Positions 56,437 through 64,000 of a stretch of DNA of 64,000 nucleotides are shown here, in pieces. Each line of letters starts with the position of its first letter. Positions within the stretch are counted from its first letter, which is position 1. Source of the stretch: Promethearchaeota archaeon (lineage in GTDB: Archaea; Asgardarchaeota; Lokiarchaeia; Sigynarchaeales; SOKP01); contig JAGXNR010000008.1 in assembly GCA_019894875.1 (NCBI GenBank), positions 1 to 64,000 on the forward strand, written 5' to 3'. The position numbers and the translations under genes were made by a program. A model generated the notes under the pieces. It worked only from the letters and a program-made list of their open reading frames with translations, was not told the origin of the DNA and searched no databases.

Positions 56437-58302
56437 TTAAAGAGCTTGTAGATATTCTAATATATAGCGTTGAGTTATTAGATCGGAATTAACCATACCC
56501 ATTACTTTTCCTTCTTTAACAACGGGCATCGCAGAAATCTGATACTGTTCCAGTTCACGTACAATATCCAAAACAGAAAAATCTGGAGACGCGGTAATAA
56601 CTTTTTTAGTCATAATTTCTTCAAGGTTAACAACACCAACTCCCTCAGCAGTTGCTTTAGTTATATCCCAGTCCGTTATAACTCCTACTAGTTTATCCTC
56701 AGAAAGAACCGCAATGATTCCACTATTTTTTTCAATCATCAAAGCCGCAGCATCTTGTATACTTCTGCTAACATCAATTGTTGGTATTGTAATCATAATA
56801 TCTTCTGCGGTACTTTCATTTTCCTTATCAGTTAAACGCTGAATACTGATACGTTCAGCTGCTGTGCATGGGAGCATATCAGGGTTTGCTGCTAATAAAT
56901 CGACTAATTCTATCATATTATGATGAATGACATTCTCTCGATATTCTTCTCCAGCTTTTAATCTTTGTTTTGAAAGTTCCGCAAACTCTTCAGAATGATC
57001 CTTCAACAATTTTTCCACTTTTTTGCGATCTCCTAATATTTCTTTGGGTATTTGTAGATGATCTGGAGATTTAATGATGTGTTCTTGAGCAGCATAGATC
57101 ACTCCCCCCGAATTAACTAGGTAATCATTAGCAATCATAACTCCCTTTTCTCTGTATACTATTTGCTCCATTCTAGTTCGGGCTGCTTTTCTATTCGGAT
57201 CAGGACTATAAGTATTCGCTCCTTCCACGATTAATGCCCACTTACCCATACGATCAACAGTTATTGACGGGGATTCAGAAAGACGTACACCTAAATAATT
57301 GAACACTGGGGCTGCGGGAATCAAACAGAAAGCATTCTCAATAAGTAAATTATTACGATTAGTGGAAAATTTAGTAGGATGCTTGTAACCCTCTGTTATA
57401 ATCTTCTTCTGGAAGTACATGTTAGTTACTAATCTATTTTCTTGCCATAAACTAAAAAGATCATCTATAGGTAATCCCGATTCGTTATATAAATAACCTT
57501 CTAAATCACTTATACCAACAACTTTAGCTTCAGGAACTCTTTCTTTCAGAATACGTGCTGCATGCGCACCAACAGCCCCAAATCCTTGAATCAAAATTTT
57601 TAGATCACTAGTTTCAGGAATTTCTAAATTGGCAAATTGCGAGAGTACTCTCAATCTAGGCATAATGTCTAGTAATGTTTGTAGGGCAATTACAACACCC
57701 CCTGCAGCGCTTCCCTCGGTATCGATATTTACGCCTCCCATTCCAACGGGTTTAGATACAGCACTATCTAATCCATTTTCTATTGCTATGGTCTTCATAT
57801 CAGCATCATTTGTTCCTACATCTGGCCCTGGTACATAAATCTCTTTATATCTATTGATCAACCGAGCAAAACCACGAATCACTTCCTCATGTTCCTCTGG
57901 TGAGAGATCCCGTTCAGCAACTATCCCCGCTTTCCCACCACCATATGGTAGATTAGCTGCGGCGTTTTTTAGGGTCATTCCACGAGCTAGGTTATGAATA
58001 TCTGAAGGTAATATATCAGGTAGCATTCTAATACCTCCCATACTCGGTTTTCCCATACTCAAATTATCGATAACTAAATATCCGCCAATTTCCAAAGACG
58101 ATTCTTCATCCCATATACAAGCAACTAGATGCGGACCTAACTTATCAGTAACTATCCGAAGTCGAGACAATAAATGCTCATCTACATTGCTAAACTCTAA
58201 ATAACATTTTCCTTTGTCCTTTTTAAGCCGATTTTTAAGGGTAGCTTCGGGTAACCGTTCTTTAATCAAATTTTCCATTTTCTTTGGAATCATTATTTCC
58301 AA
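56437..58302 (-). CDS. Glutamate-dehydrogenase-family enzyme with C-terminal CBS domains
   Basis: A 621-residue fusion. The first 440 residues are an ELFV dehydrogenase (GGIRMLPDILPSDIHNLARGMTLKNAAANLPYGGGKAG, PGPDVGTNDADM, IQGFGAVGAHAARIL). The C-terminal 120 residues form two CBS motifs (IDVSRSIQDAAALMIEKNSG, VSPDFSVLDI-like, AMPVVKEGKVMGMV). CBS pairs usually bind adenine nucleotides and switch activity with energy state, so glutamate turnover may be regulated in this way. An extended N-terminus (1-60) is present. Substrate is probably glutamate; leucine/valine dehydrogenase cannot be excluded. Confidence 0.9.
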   Translation of the reverse strand: MEIMIPKKMENLIKERLPEATLKNRLKKDKGKCYLEFSNVDEHLLSRLRIVTDKLGPHLVACIWDEESSLEIGGYLVIDNLSMGKPSMGGIRMLPDILPSDIHNLARGMTLKNAAANLPYGGGKAGIVAERDLSPEEHEEVIRGFARLINRYKEIYVPGPDVGTNDADMKTIAIENGLDSAVSKPVGMGGVNIDTEGSAAGGVVIALQTLLDIMPRLRVLSQFANLEIPETSDLKILIQGFGAVGAHAARILKERVPEAKVVGISDLEGYLYNESGLPIDDLFSLWQENRLVTNMYFQKKIITEGYKHPTKFSTNRNNLLIENAFCLIPAAPVFNYLGVRLSESPSITVDRMGKWALIVEGANTYSPDPNRKAARTRMEQIVYREKGVMIANDYLVNSGGVIYAAQEHIIKSPDHLQIPKEILGDRKKVEKLLKDHSEEFAELSKQRLKAGEEYRENVIHHNMIELVDLLAANPDMLPCTAAERISIQRLTDKENESTAEDIMITIPTIDVSRSIQDAAALMIEKNSGIIAVLSEDKLVGVITDWDITKATAEGVGVVNLEEIMTKKVITASPDFSVLDIVRELEQYQISAMPVVKEGKVMGMVNSDLITQRYILEYLQAL

Positions 58303-58463
58303 TCCTTTAGGGTAATGTATCTTTGCAATTTCTTTAAGATTCTATAATTAAATATATTTTCACTTTTGTTAATTTTATGTTTAATCAAATCTAATTTTTT
58401 TTATAGGTAAAACCATTTAACTATGTAATTTAATAAATTTTAAATTAAGTAGAGGTAATATTA

Positions 58464-58751
58464 ATGACAATAACACTTATAGCAACCGTGAAAATTCAAG
58501 AAGGGAAGATGGAGGAAGCGAAGGAAGCTTTAAGAAAAATAGTACCAAAAGTTAAAGAATCCGAACCGGGAACCTTAGAATATATCCCCCATACTGTCAA
58601 GGAAGATCCTAATGTAATAATTTTTTATGAAAAATATGCTGACGAGGATGCCTTAAAGGCGCATGGGGCAAATTTAGGTAAGAATATGAGGGAATTTGGA
58701 CCCTGTTGCGTTCCAGAAAGACCAAGTATAAAAACTCTTGAAGAAGTATAA
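58464..58751 (+). CDS. Antibiotic-biosynthesis-monooxygenase (ABM) domain protein
   Basis: A 95-residue dimeric alpha-beta barrel protein (LIATVKIQEGKMEEAKEALR, ESEPGTLEYIPHTV, FYEKYADEDALKAHGANLG). Family members are monooxygenases or quinol-oxidising YgiN-like proteins. It is a lone plus-strand gene with GAGGTAA just before the ATG. Confidence 0.9.
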   Translation: MTITLIATVKIQEGKMEEAKEALRKIVPKVKESEPGTLEYIPHTVKEDPNVIIFYEKYADEDALKAHGANLGKNMREFGPCCVPERPSIKTLEEV

Positions 58752-58771
58752 TAATTTTTTCTTTTTTTCTT

Positions 58772-60328
58772 TTATTCATCTTGAATATAAGGTTTACCAA
58801 GAAATAAAGACATTTCAGCTTTGTTCAGTTCTCTTCCTAAATAATTTAGATGATAAATATCTCTAGTCAAATTTTGTGTAATAATCTCCTTACTCATGGC
58901 TTCAGCATTATCTCCAATAAAGATATGGAGTAAACTGTCTTTAATTGAGTAAAAAAGAACATAAATTTTTCTCGCTATTTGATTTATATAAATCCTAAAA
59001 TATCCTTTATTATCAGGTATATAATCTTGGTTTAAGGTATTTACAAATGTTGCGTTATTTTCATTTATTTTAGGGACTTTTTGATTTAATTTGCCCTTTG
59101 CCTTAAATAATGATAATCCTTGATTGATGGGGGGTGTTTTTTTATTCTTAGCCAGATAGTTAAGTTTTATACTGTCTTTCAACTCTCTTACTCCACCAAA
59201 TAGCTTAGTGCTATGCTCAACAGTAAATAACACTCCAATACCCATCTCAACGGCAATACTTGCTAAGAGCCCATTAATTCCCACTGAATCTATATCCATC
59301 AATTCAACGACATTTGAAATACCAAAAAAGAGAGGTATTTGTTCATTAGGGGGAAGTTTATTGTATAAAAAATAGGATTCCAAAGAATTACAAATCCCAG
59401 GAGAGATAGGGCTTTCCAGTAAGGGGTCAGCAATTATTTTAGTAAATCCATGACTTTTCAATTTTTTTGTTAATTTTTGTAATTTTTCAATACGAGTTTC
59501 AGGATTTTTAGGAAAAATTCCCTCCTTAATGTTTGTTGGGAGAATTACAATTGGTATATCTTTAGGGATATCAATAAAATCATTATAATTTCCAATATCC
59601 AAGCTAAGGATCATATCAATTCCCATATCAACTGCAATTAAAATTTCAGATCTATCCATCGAATCTATACTCAGTAAGATGTTAAAGTTCTTTCTTAACA
59701 TTTGTATAATCTCTTTAACCCTCACCGGATTTGGCTTATTTGACACACATCCTATATCAATTATATCTGCTCCTGAATCAATATAATGTTTAGCTTTCTT
59801 TATGATGCTTTTATCACTTTTAACTGTACAATTGACAATTTCAGCGATAATAGGTGGTGGGAGATTTCTTCCTATAAGTAAATCTGATTTTTTTTCATTA
59901 ACATAAAAGGTATGTACCCCTAGATTTTCCTTTGCTATGTCGTATTGTTCTTTTATTATTTGATGATAAAGATCTTCACCAGAGTATTCGATTATTCTAT
60001 TAGCGGGAATAACATTAGATAAATCTACATTCTCAATATCCTTAAATAATGCAGGGAGTTCTGATGCGAATTCAGGCCCTTTCCGTATCCTAACAGAGAA
60101 TTTCTCTTCCAAGGAGGTTGAATCCCATTGTACAAAACCAGGCAGTAATACAAGATCATATCCTAAAATTGATTTATTTCCAAGAATTTCTTCTGTTAAT
60201 GATTCATCTAAGAATGCGGATACAGAAATTGGAGCTTCTTCAATTTCAATGGTGTGAGTTTTAACTGATTTTACGAATTTTTTAATAATGGGATAACTTT
60301 GTTTGCCTGTAATGATAAGTATTTTAAT
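58772..60328 (-). CDS. Dihydropteroate synthase-related protein, probable ATT start
   Basis: The only standard start (TTG at 60112) cuts off 72 in-frame codons that encode the family's normal N-terminal domain (KILIITGKQSYPIIKKF, YDLVLLPGF, VRIRKGPEF). That domain begins at ATT 60328-60326, directly after an in-frame TAG, and overlaps the TAA stop of the upstream gene (60324-60326). A 518-residue protein results. The core is a pterin-binding barrel (NCTVKSDKSIIKKAKHYIDSGADIIDIG, LSIDSMD), the archaeal DHPS-related family linked to tetrahydromethanopterin. An ATT start coupled to the upstream stop is unusual; an alternative is a start lost to sequencing error. Confidence 0.8.
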   Translation of the reverse strand: MKILIITGKQSYPIIKKFVKSVKTHTIEIEEAPISVSAFLDESLTEEILGNKSILGYDLVLLPGFVQWDSTSLEEKFSVRIRKGPEFASELPALFKDIENVDLSNVIPANRIIEYSGEDLYHQIIKEQYDIAKENLGVHTFYVNEKKSDLLIGRNLPPPIIAEIVNCTVKSDKSIIKKAKHYIDSGADIIDIGCVSNKPNPVRVKEIIQMLRKNFNILLSIDSMDRSEILIAVDMGIDMILSLDIGNYNDFIDIPKDIPIVILPTNIKEGIFPKNPETRIEKLQKLTKKLKSHGFTKIIADPLLESPISPGICNSLESYFLYNKLPPNEQIPLFFGISNVVELMDIDSVGINGLLASIAVEMGIGVLFTVEHSTKLFGGVRELKDSIKLNYLAKNKKTPPINQGLSLFKAKGKLNQKVPKINENNATFVNTLNQDYIPDNKGYFRIYINQIARKIYVLFYSIKDSLLHIFIGDNAEAMSKEIITQNLTRDIYHLNYLGRELNKAEMSLFLGKPYIQDE

Positions 60329-61436
60329 CTAAATCACTCATCAATTTATTTTTATCAAATGGAATAAAAATATTATCTAAAATTGAACCTGATGCTTGTT
60401 TTATTTTTAAATTATCTATTATATGCTTAAATCTTCCCCCTAAAAGTCCATTTGCTATAAACGTTGCACCTTGAGCAGCACGTTTAGCTATTTGACTATA
60501 AGTCTTCATAATTCTCACGGGAGCAATATCTCGCAAGCCTCTTTCGATTCTATCTTTAAGATATCTAAGTTCTGCACCTCTACCAGCTAACAAAACCTCC
60601 TTAACTTTTTTCTTTCCTGAAAAGGATGATGAAATTCCAAACACAGCTTTTTTGACACTAGATATGTAAGCATTTAGAGCTGTTTTTACTTGTACGTCAT
60701 TTTCAGCTAATAATGTGATTTCTTTAAGACTCAAATCAGAAAATCCCGCAATGGAAGCAACTCCACCCTTATAGATATTTTCTTTGTGGATATTTTTTAT
60801 TAAATATGCCAATTCACCATCAAGACTTCCACAAGCCCTAAAACCCATAATATTGGAGCCCCCAATTCCATCAATAATTTGTCCATTTTCAATTGCTAAT
60901 ACCGCGGTAAAACCATATCCAATTTCAACCATTATGAAATTTGTTTCCTCCGGCTTACATTGATATGTTTCTATCTGATCTCTGATTCCCACAACGGCAG
61001 TACATAATTTATCTGCAGTTCCCATATCAATCTTGTTAATTTTTCGATAATTAGGAACAGTAGGAAGATGTTTAACACCAGGGACGATTACAGCTTTAAT
61101 CGGTTCTGCTTTAATAAGTCTTAGGATTTCACCGAGTCCTAAAAGTTTTTTCTGATCTTCTCTCTCAAATTTTAATAAAGTAAAAAAAATATCTTTCTCA
61201 TTTAAATCTTTAACATCCTTTAATGGGAGACCAAAACCACTTGGGGCAACCATCAAATCAAGATTTTTAATAGTTCTAATTAGATTTATAACTTTTTGAG
61301 GTTCTTGAACTATTTCCTTAGAGGGAACTGAAGTATCCAAGGTTATTTCATTTCCTTTTAATGCAAAGAAGTCCCAAGACTTCGAACCAGGATCCACACC
61401 TAAAACAGAGAATTCTTGAGGATTCACTTCAATCAA
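60324..61436 (-). CDS. DUF1464 family ASKHA-fold protein
   Basis: A 370-residue protein with the actin/hexokinase-like GVDPGSKSWDFFAL start, a middle GIGGSNIMGFRACGSLDGELAY phosphate loop and KKVKEVLLAGRGAEL. DUF1464 proteins occur across archaea and have been annotated as butyrate-kinase-like without proof. It overlaps the DHPS-related gene at its end, so the two are coupled, hinting at a role near pterin biosynthesis. Confidence 0.85.
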   Translation of the reverse strand: MIEVNPQEFSVLGVDPGSKSWDFFALKGNEITLDTSVPSKEIVQEPQKVINLIRTIKNLDLMVAPSGFGLPLKDVKDLNEKDIFFTLLKFEREDQKKLLGLGEILRLIKAEPIKAVIVPGVKHLPTVPNYRKINKIDMGTADKLCTAVVGIRDQIETYQCKPEETNFIMVEIGYGFTAVLAIENGQIIDGIGGSNIMGFRACGSLDGELAYLIKNIHKENIYKGGVASIAGFSDLSLKEITLLAENDVQVKTALNAYISSVKKAVFGISSSFSGKKKVKEVLLAGRGAELRYLKDRIERGLRDIAPVRIMKTYSQIAKRAAQGATFIANGLLGGRFKHIIDNLKIKQASGSILDNIFIPFDKNKLMSDLD

Positions 61437-61609
61437 GTTGTTAATTAAATCTAAGGATAATATATGATTTTAGAAAATTTAATCAATAATAAGGATATTC
61501 ATTCTACTTTTAGATTTTAAGTTAAAATTATTTATATTTCGATGACTTTCTAATCATAATTCAATTAATAATAAAAAACAAATTCAATACAAAATTAGGA
61601 GTAAAAATT

Positions 61610-62140
61610 ATGGCAGTTACAGTTTTTGTATGTAAGATATGCGGGGAATCTATGATTATGGAAGGAAAACCAAGCCGCTGTCCATTTTGTGGAGCTTATA
61701 AGAAATATCTCGTAGATTTAGAAAAATATGATGACACAGGTGATTGGGATGTTGAATTAAATGAAACTGATAAAGCTAACGTAGAAAAGGCACTAGGAGT
61801 AGAGGTTTCTAATGCACTTTTTTATAAATGCTCTGCAAAAAAAGTTAAAGAAATTGATGGTATAAAACTTTTTAAGATTCTTGCGAAAGTTGAGAGTGAA
61901 CACGCAGCGGTATGGAAGAAAATCCTAAAATTAGATGAGATTAAATGGGAACCCGCAGAGACTTGCGAAGTTGATTATAAAGCAGATTTAAAAGATTCTC
62001 ATGCTAGAGAGGAGAGAGCTATAAAGTTTTATGGCGAAGCTGCTACCACTGCAAAGAATCCCCGAGTAAAAGAAATTTTCAAAGCCTTTGTTGAGGTTGA
62101 AACGGATCATCTAAAATTATCTGAGGAAAGGCTTAAATAA
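61610..62140 (+). CDS. Reverse rubrerythrin (N-terminal rubredoxin, diiron domain)
   Basis: A 176-residue protein. An N-terminal rubredoxin-like knuckle pair, Cys8/Cys11 and Cys24/Cys27 (CKIC, CPFC), precedes a four-helix ferritin-like diiron domain with ExxH (ESEH), REERAIKFY and ETDH ligand motifs. It would reduce hydrogen peroxide in an anaerobe. GGAG nine bases upstream supports the ATG. Confidence 0.93.
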   Translation: MAVTVFVCKICGESMIMEGKPSRCPFCGAYKKYLVDLEKYDDTGDWDVELNETDKANVEKALGVEVSNALFYKCSAKKVKEIDGIKLFKILAKVESEHAAVWKKILKLDEIKWEPAETCEVDYKADLKDSHAREERAIKFYGEAATTAKNPRVKEIFKAFVEVETDHLKLSEERLK

Positions 62141-62185
62141 TTAATATTAGTTTATATCTTTTTTTTCTTTTATTTACTTAGGAAT

Positions 62186-63157
62186 ATGGTTGAAACAGAT
62201 CAAGGATTTATCTTTAATATTCAACGGTTTTCAACAGAGGATGGGCCGGGTATCCGAACTACTGTGTTCTTCAAACAGTGTCCATTAAAATGTATATGGT
62301 GTCATAATCCGGAGTCAATTTTAAACAAAAGACAGCTTGAATGGTTCAAACATAAATGTATTGGATGTAATACTTGTATTGACATATGTAAATATAATGC
62401 ACTCTCGTTCAACGAAAGTGGTTTAAAAATAGATAGGGATATATGTATAAGTTGTGGAGAGTGTTCGGATGAATGTCCTAGTACTGCTCTACATATGTGG
62501 GGCGAATATTGGAATTTGGATGATTTATTTTACGAAATTCAAAAAGATAAAGTATATTACACTCAATCTAAGGGAGGCATTACTGTTTCGGGTGGTGAAC
62601 CTACAATTCAATCAGATTTTATCCTTAAATTTCTGAAAATGTGTAAGGAGAATGATATTCACAATGCTCTCGATACGTGCGGCTATGCTCAAGAACATAT
62701 TTACAGAAAACTATTACCTTATGTTGATCTTGTGTTGTTTGATATCAAGGAAATTGATCTGGAAAAACATAAACAATTCACAAGCATACCAAATGATTTA
62801 ATCTTACGGAATGCCATTTGGATTGCGAACTACATGAAAAATAATAACAAGTTGTTTTGGGTAAGAACCCCAATAATTCCGAATTATAACGCAACTGAAG
62901 AAAATATTAGAGGGATTGGAGAATTTATTGTATATAAGTTGGACAATACACCTGAGCGTTGGGATCTACTGGCTTTTAATAACCTATGTTCTGCAAAATA
63001 TGAACGTTTAAATCTTGAGTGGCACTTAAAAAATGAAACTTTGATTCTAGAATCCCAAATGGAGTATTTTTTAGAGGTTGCACAGGATACTGGGGTTACA
63101 AATCCTAAATGGTCAGGTTTGGTTAAGGGACGGGAAAATGAAGAAGAAAATAAATAA
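62186..63157 (+). CDS. Glycyl-radical enzyme activating enzyme (PFL-AE-like)
   Basis: A 323-residue radical SAM activase. It has QRFSTEDGPGIRTTVFFKQCPLKCIWC (CxxxCxxC), two ferredoxin-like clusters CIGCNTCIDIC and CISCGECSDEC, then SGGEPTIQSDF. The two-cluster insert is typical of activases for glycerol dehydratase, benzylsuccinate synthase or similar enzymes, not simple PFL-AE. No glycyl-radical enzyme is in the window. Confidence 0.93.
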   Translation: MVETDQGFIFNIQRFSTEDGPGIRTTVFFKQCPLKCIWCHNPESILNKRQLEWFKHKCIGCNTCIDICKYNALSFNESGLKIDRDICISCGECSDECPSTALHMWGEYWNLDDLFYEIQKDKVYYTQSKGGITVSGGEPTIQSDFILKFLKMCKENDIHNALDTCGYAQEHIYRKLLPYVDLVLFDIKEIDLEKHKQFTSIPNDLILRNAIWIANYMKNNNKLFWVRTPIIPNYNATEENIRGIGEFIVYKLDNTPERWDLLAFNNLCSAKYERLNLEWHLKNETLILESQMEYFLEVAQDTGVTNPKWSGLVKGRENEEENK

Positions 63158-63180
63158 AAAATGGGAGTTTAATATTTCTT

Positions 63181-63879
63181 ATGAGTTTTGATCCAATAGA
63201 TTTTGGATTGAAGAAAAATTATTTGTATGAAATAATCGCCACTTCATATTCGATTACTATCGATGGAACCGCAATCAGGCCCAATGCTTCCTGCATGGGG
63301 GTAAGATTGGTAGAAAACAATAGAATACAGATAAAACCATTTTACACTACTTCTACTTATCAAAATTTAAAAGACAATAGCATAATAACTCTAAATTTTA
63401 TTGATGATGTGTATTTATATGCTCTAGCAGCATTAAAAGATCCTAATTCTCCTATAGGATTAGTTGAATTTCCAATTAAATACTATGAATTTAAACATCT
63501 AGAATCTCTAAACATGGACATCCCCTATATTAAAAATGCATGGGGCATTTTAACTTGTAAAGTTTATAAAGAGCTTCAAGAAGTTAAAAAAGACGATTTG
63601 GGAGAAAAAATTATTCCAATATTTCGTTTAGAAGTTATTTCAAGTGATTTATTTGAAGTTTCTCATAAACTTTTTAATCGAGCAGAAAATTTAGCCTTAG
63701 AGGTAATAATATTAGCGACACGCTTAAAAATCGCTAAAAATAATGAGAATGAACCTTTATTCTCAAAAATTCTTAATAATATAAGAGAATATATCAAGAA
63801 TGTTAACAGATTCGGAAAAAATAAAAAAGCAATAAAGGCAATAGAAGTTGTGAATAAATATATCAGTAATTTAATATAG
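63181..63879 (+). CDS. DUF447 family, FMN-binding split-barrel protein
   Basis: A 232-residue protein matching DUF447 (YEIIATSYS, NASCMGVRLVENNRIQIKPF, TSTYQNLKDNSIITLNFIDD). The family is flavin-binding and often clusters with tetrahydromethanopterin genes, which agrees with MptA and the DHPS-related gene here. It follows the activase by 23 bp on the same strand. Confidence 0.85.
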   Translation: MSFDPIDFGLKKNYLYEIIATSYSITIDGTAIRPNASCMGVRLVENNRIQIKPFYTTSTYQNLKDNSIITLNFIDDVYLYALAALKDPNSPIGLVEFPIKYYEFKHLESLNMDIPYIKNAWGILTCKVYKELQEVKKDDLGEKIIPIFRLEVISSDLFEVSHKLFNRAENLALEVIILATRLKIAKNNENEPLFSKILNNIREYIKNVNRFGKNKKAIKAIEVVNKYISNLI

Positions 63880-63900
63880 TAATCTTATATCCAGAAATAA

Positions 63901-64000
63901 TTATTCTACTTTACTAATTTTTTCAATAAACATAAGAGGATATTGCAATTCTTCAATCCAATCCACTTTTGCATGAACTTCAATATCTTCATACTTAAGA
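63901..64000 (-). CDS. 3' end of an unidentified gene (runs off the window)
   Basis: On the minus strand the last 32 codons before a TAA at 63901-63903 read LKYEDIEVHAKVDWIEEL and end FIEKISKVE. The rest of the gene is beyond 64000. Protein character is good, but the fragment is too short to identify. Confidence 0.5.
   Translation of the reverse strand, partial: LKYEDIEVHAKVDWIEELQYPLMFIEKISKVE

Noticed and set aside
1..64000. tRNA or rRNA genes
   Set aside because: I looked for T-arm GGTTCGAATCC-like sequences and conserved rRNA blocks and found none convincing; a tRNAscan-SE run could still find one.

Overview
This window is AT-rich archaeal DNA, most likely from an Asgard (Lokiarchaeota/Promethearchaeota-like) archaeon. 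Supporting features are a complete eukaryote-like ubiquitin-conjugation cluster (ubiquitin-like modifier, UBA2/UBA3-like E1, E2, Rpn11-like JAMM protease and a RING-like membrane protein), an Arf/Rag-type small GTPase, leucine-rich-repeat proteins, archaeal alanyl-tRNA synthetase, FtsZ, D-aminoacyl-tRNA deacylase DtdA, endonuclease Q, and genes for tetrahydromethanopterin and F420 synthesis (MptA, a dihydropteroate synthase-related protein, CofG, CofH). I saw no rRNA, tRNA or CRISPR array.

Layout. 1-1.6 kb: the 3' end of a leucine-rich-repeat gene, then a group II intron without an internal reading frame (about 467-1288; domain V and VI are clear), abutting a coding-like remnant. 1.6-20.4 kb: signalling and regulation (MASE3 histidine kinase, Arf/Rag-like GTPase, ArsR and three Lrp/AsnC paralogues with cysteine tails), two paralogous surface proteins with seven repeats each (the second reaches to 22 kb), SfsA, a C45 acyltransferase, DUF1846, and a frameshifted leucine-rich-repeat gene. 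22-36 kb: housekeeping (DtdA, Nudix, phosphoesterase, two radical SAM proteins, AlaRS, YwbE, a cold-shock/DEAD-box fusion, an FMN-binding protein, FtsZ). 36.5-41.8 kb: endonuclease Q, a nucleotidyltransferase, a long coiled coil, a GNAT acetyltransferase and a broken serine hydrolase.

42-51.3 kb is the most interesting part. A ubiquitin-like protein with a long acidic tail, a divergently encoded membrane protein ending in the same ubiquitin-like domain, a helix-turn-helix protein and a SNF2 helicase precede the modifier-E1-E2-JAMM-RING series. Both soluble modifiers end in a single glycine followed by Lys or Lys-Ala, not in Gly-Gly. A hairpin plus T-run separates the modifier from the enzymes and could let the modifier be made in excess.

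51.3-64 kb is cofactor metabolism: MptA; an operon of amidohydrolase, riboflavin-pathway reductase, CofG and CofH (deazaflavin for F420); a glutamate dehydrogenase with a C-terminal CBS pair; a DUF1464/dihydropteroate synthase-related pair in which the second gene appears to start at an ATT codon overlapping the stop of the first; rubrerythrin; a glycyl-radical activating enzyme; and a DUF447 flavoprotein.
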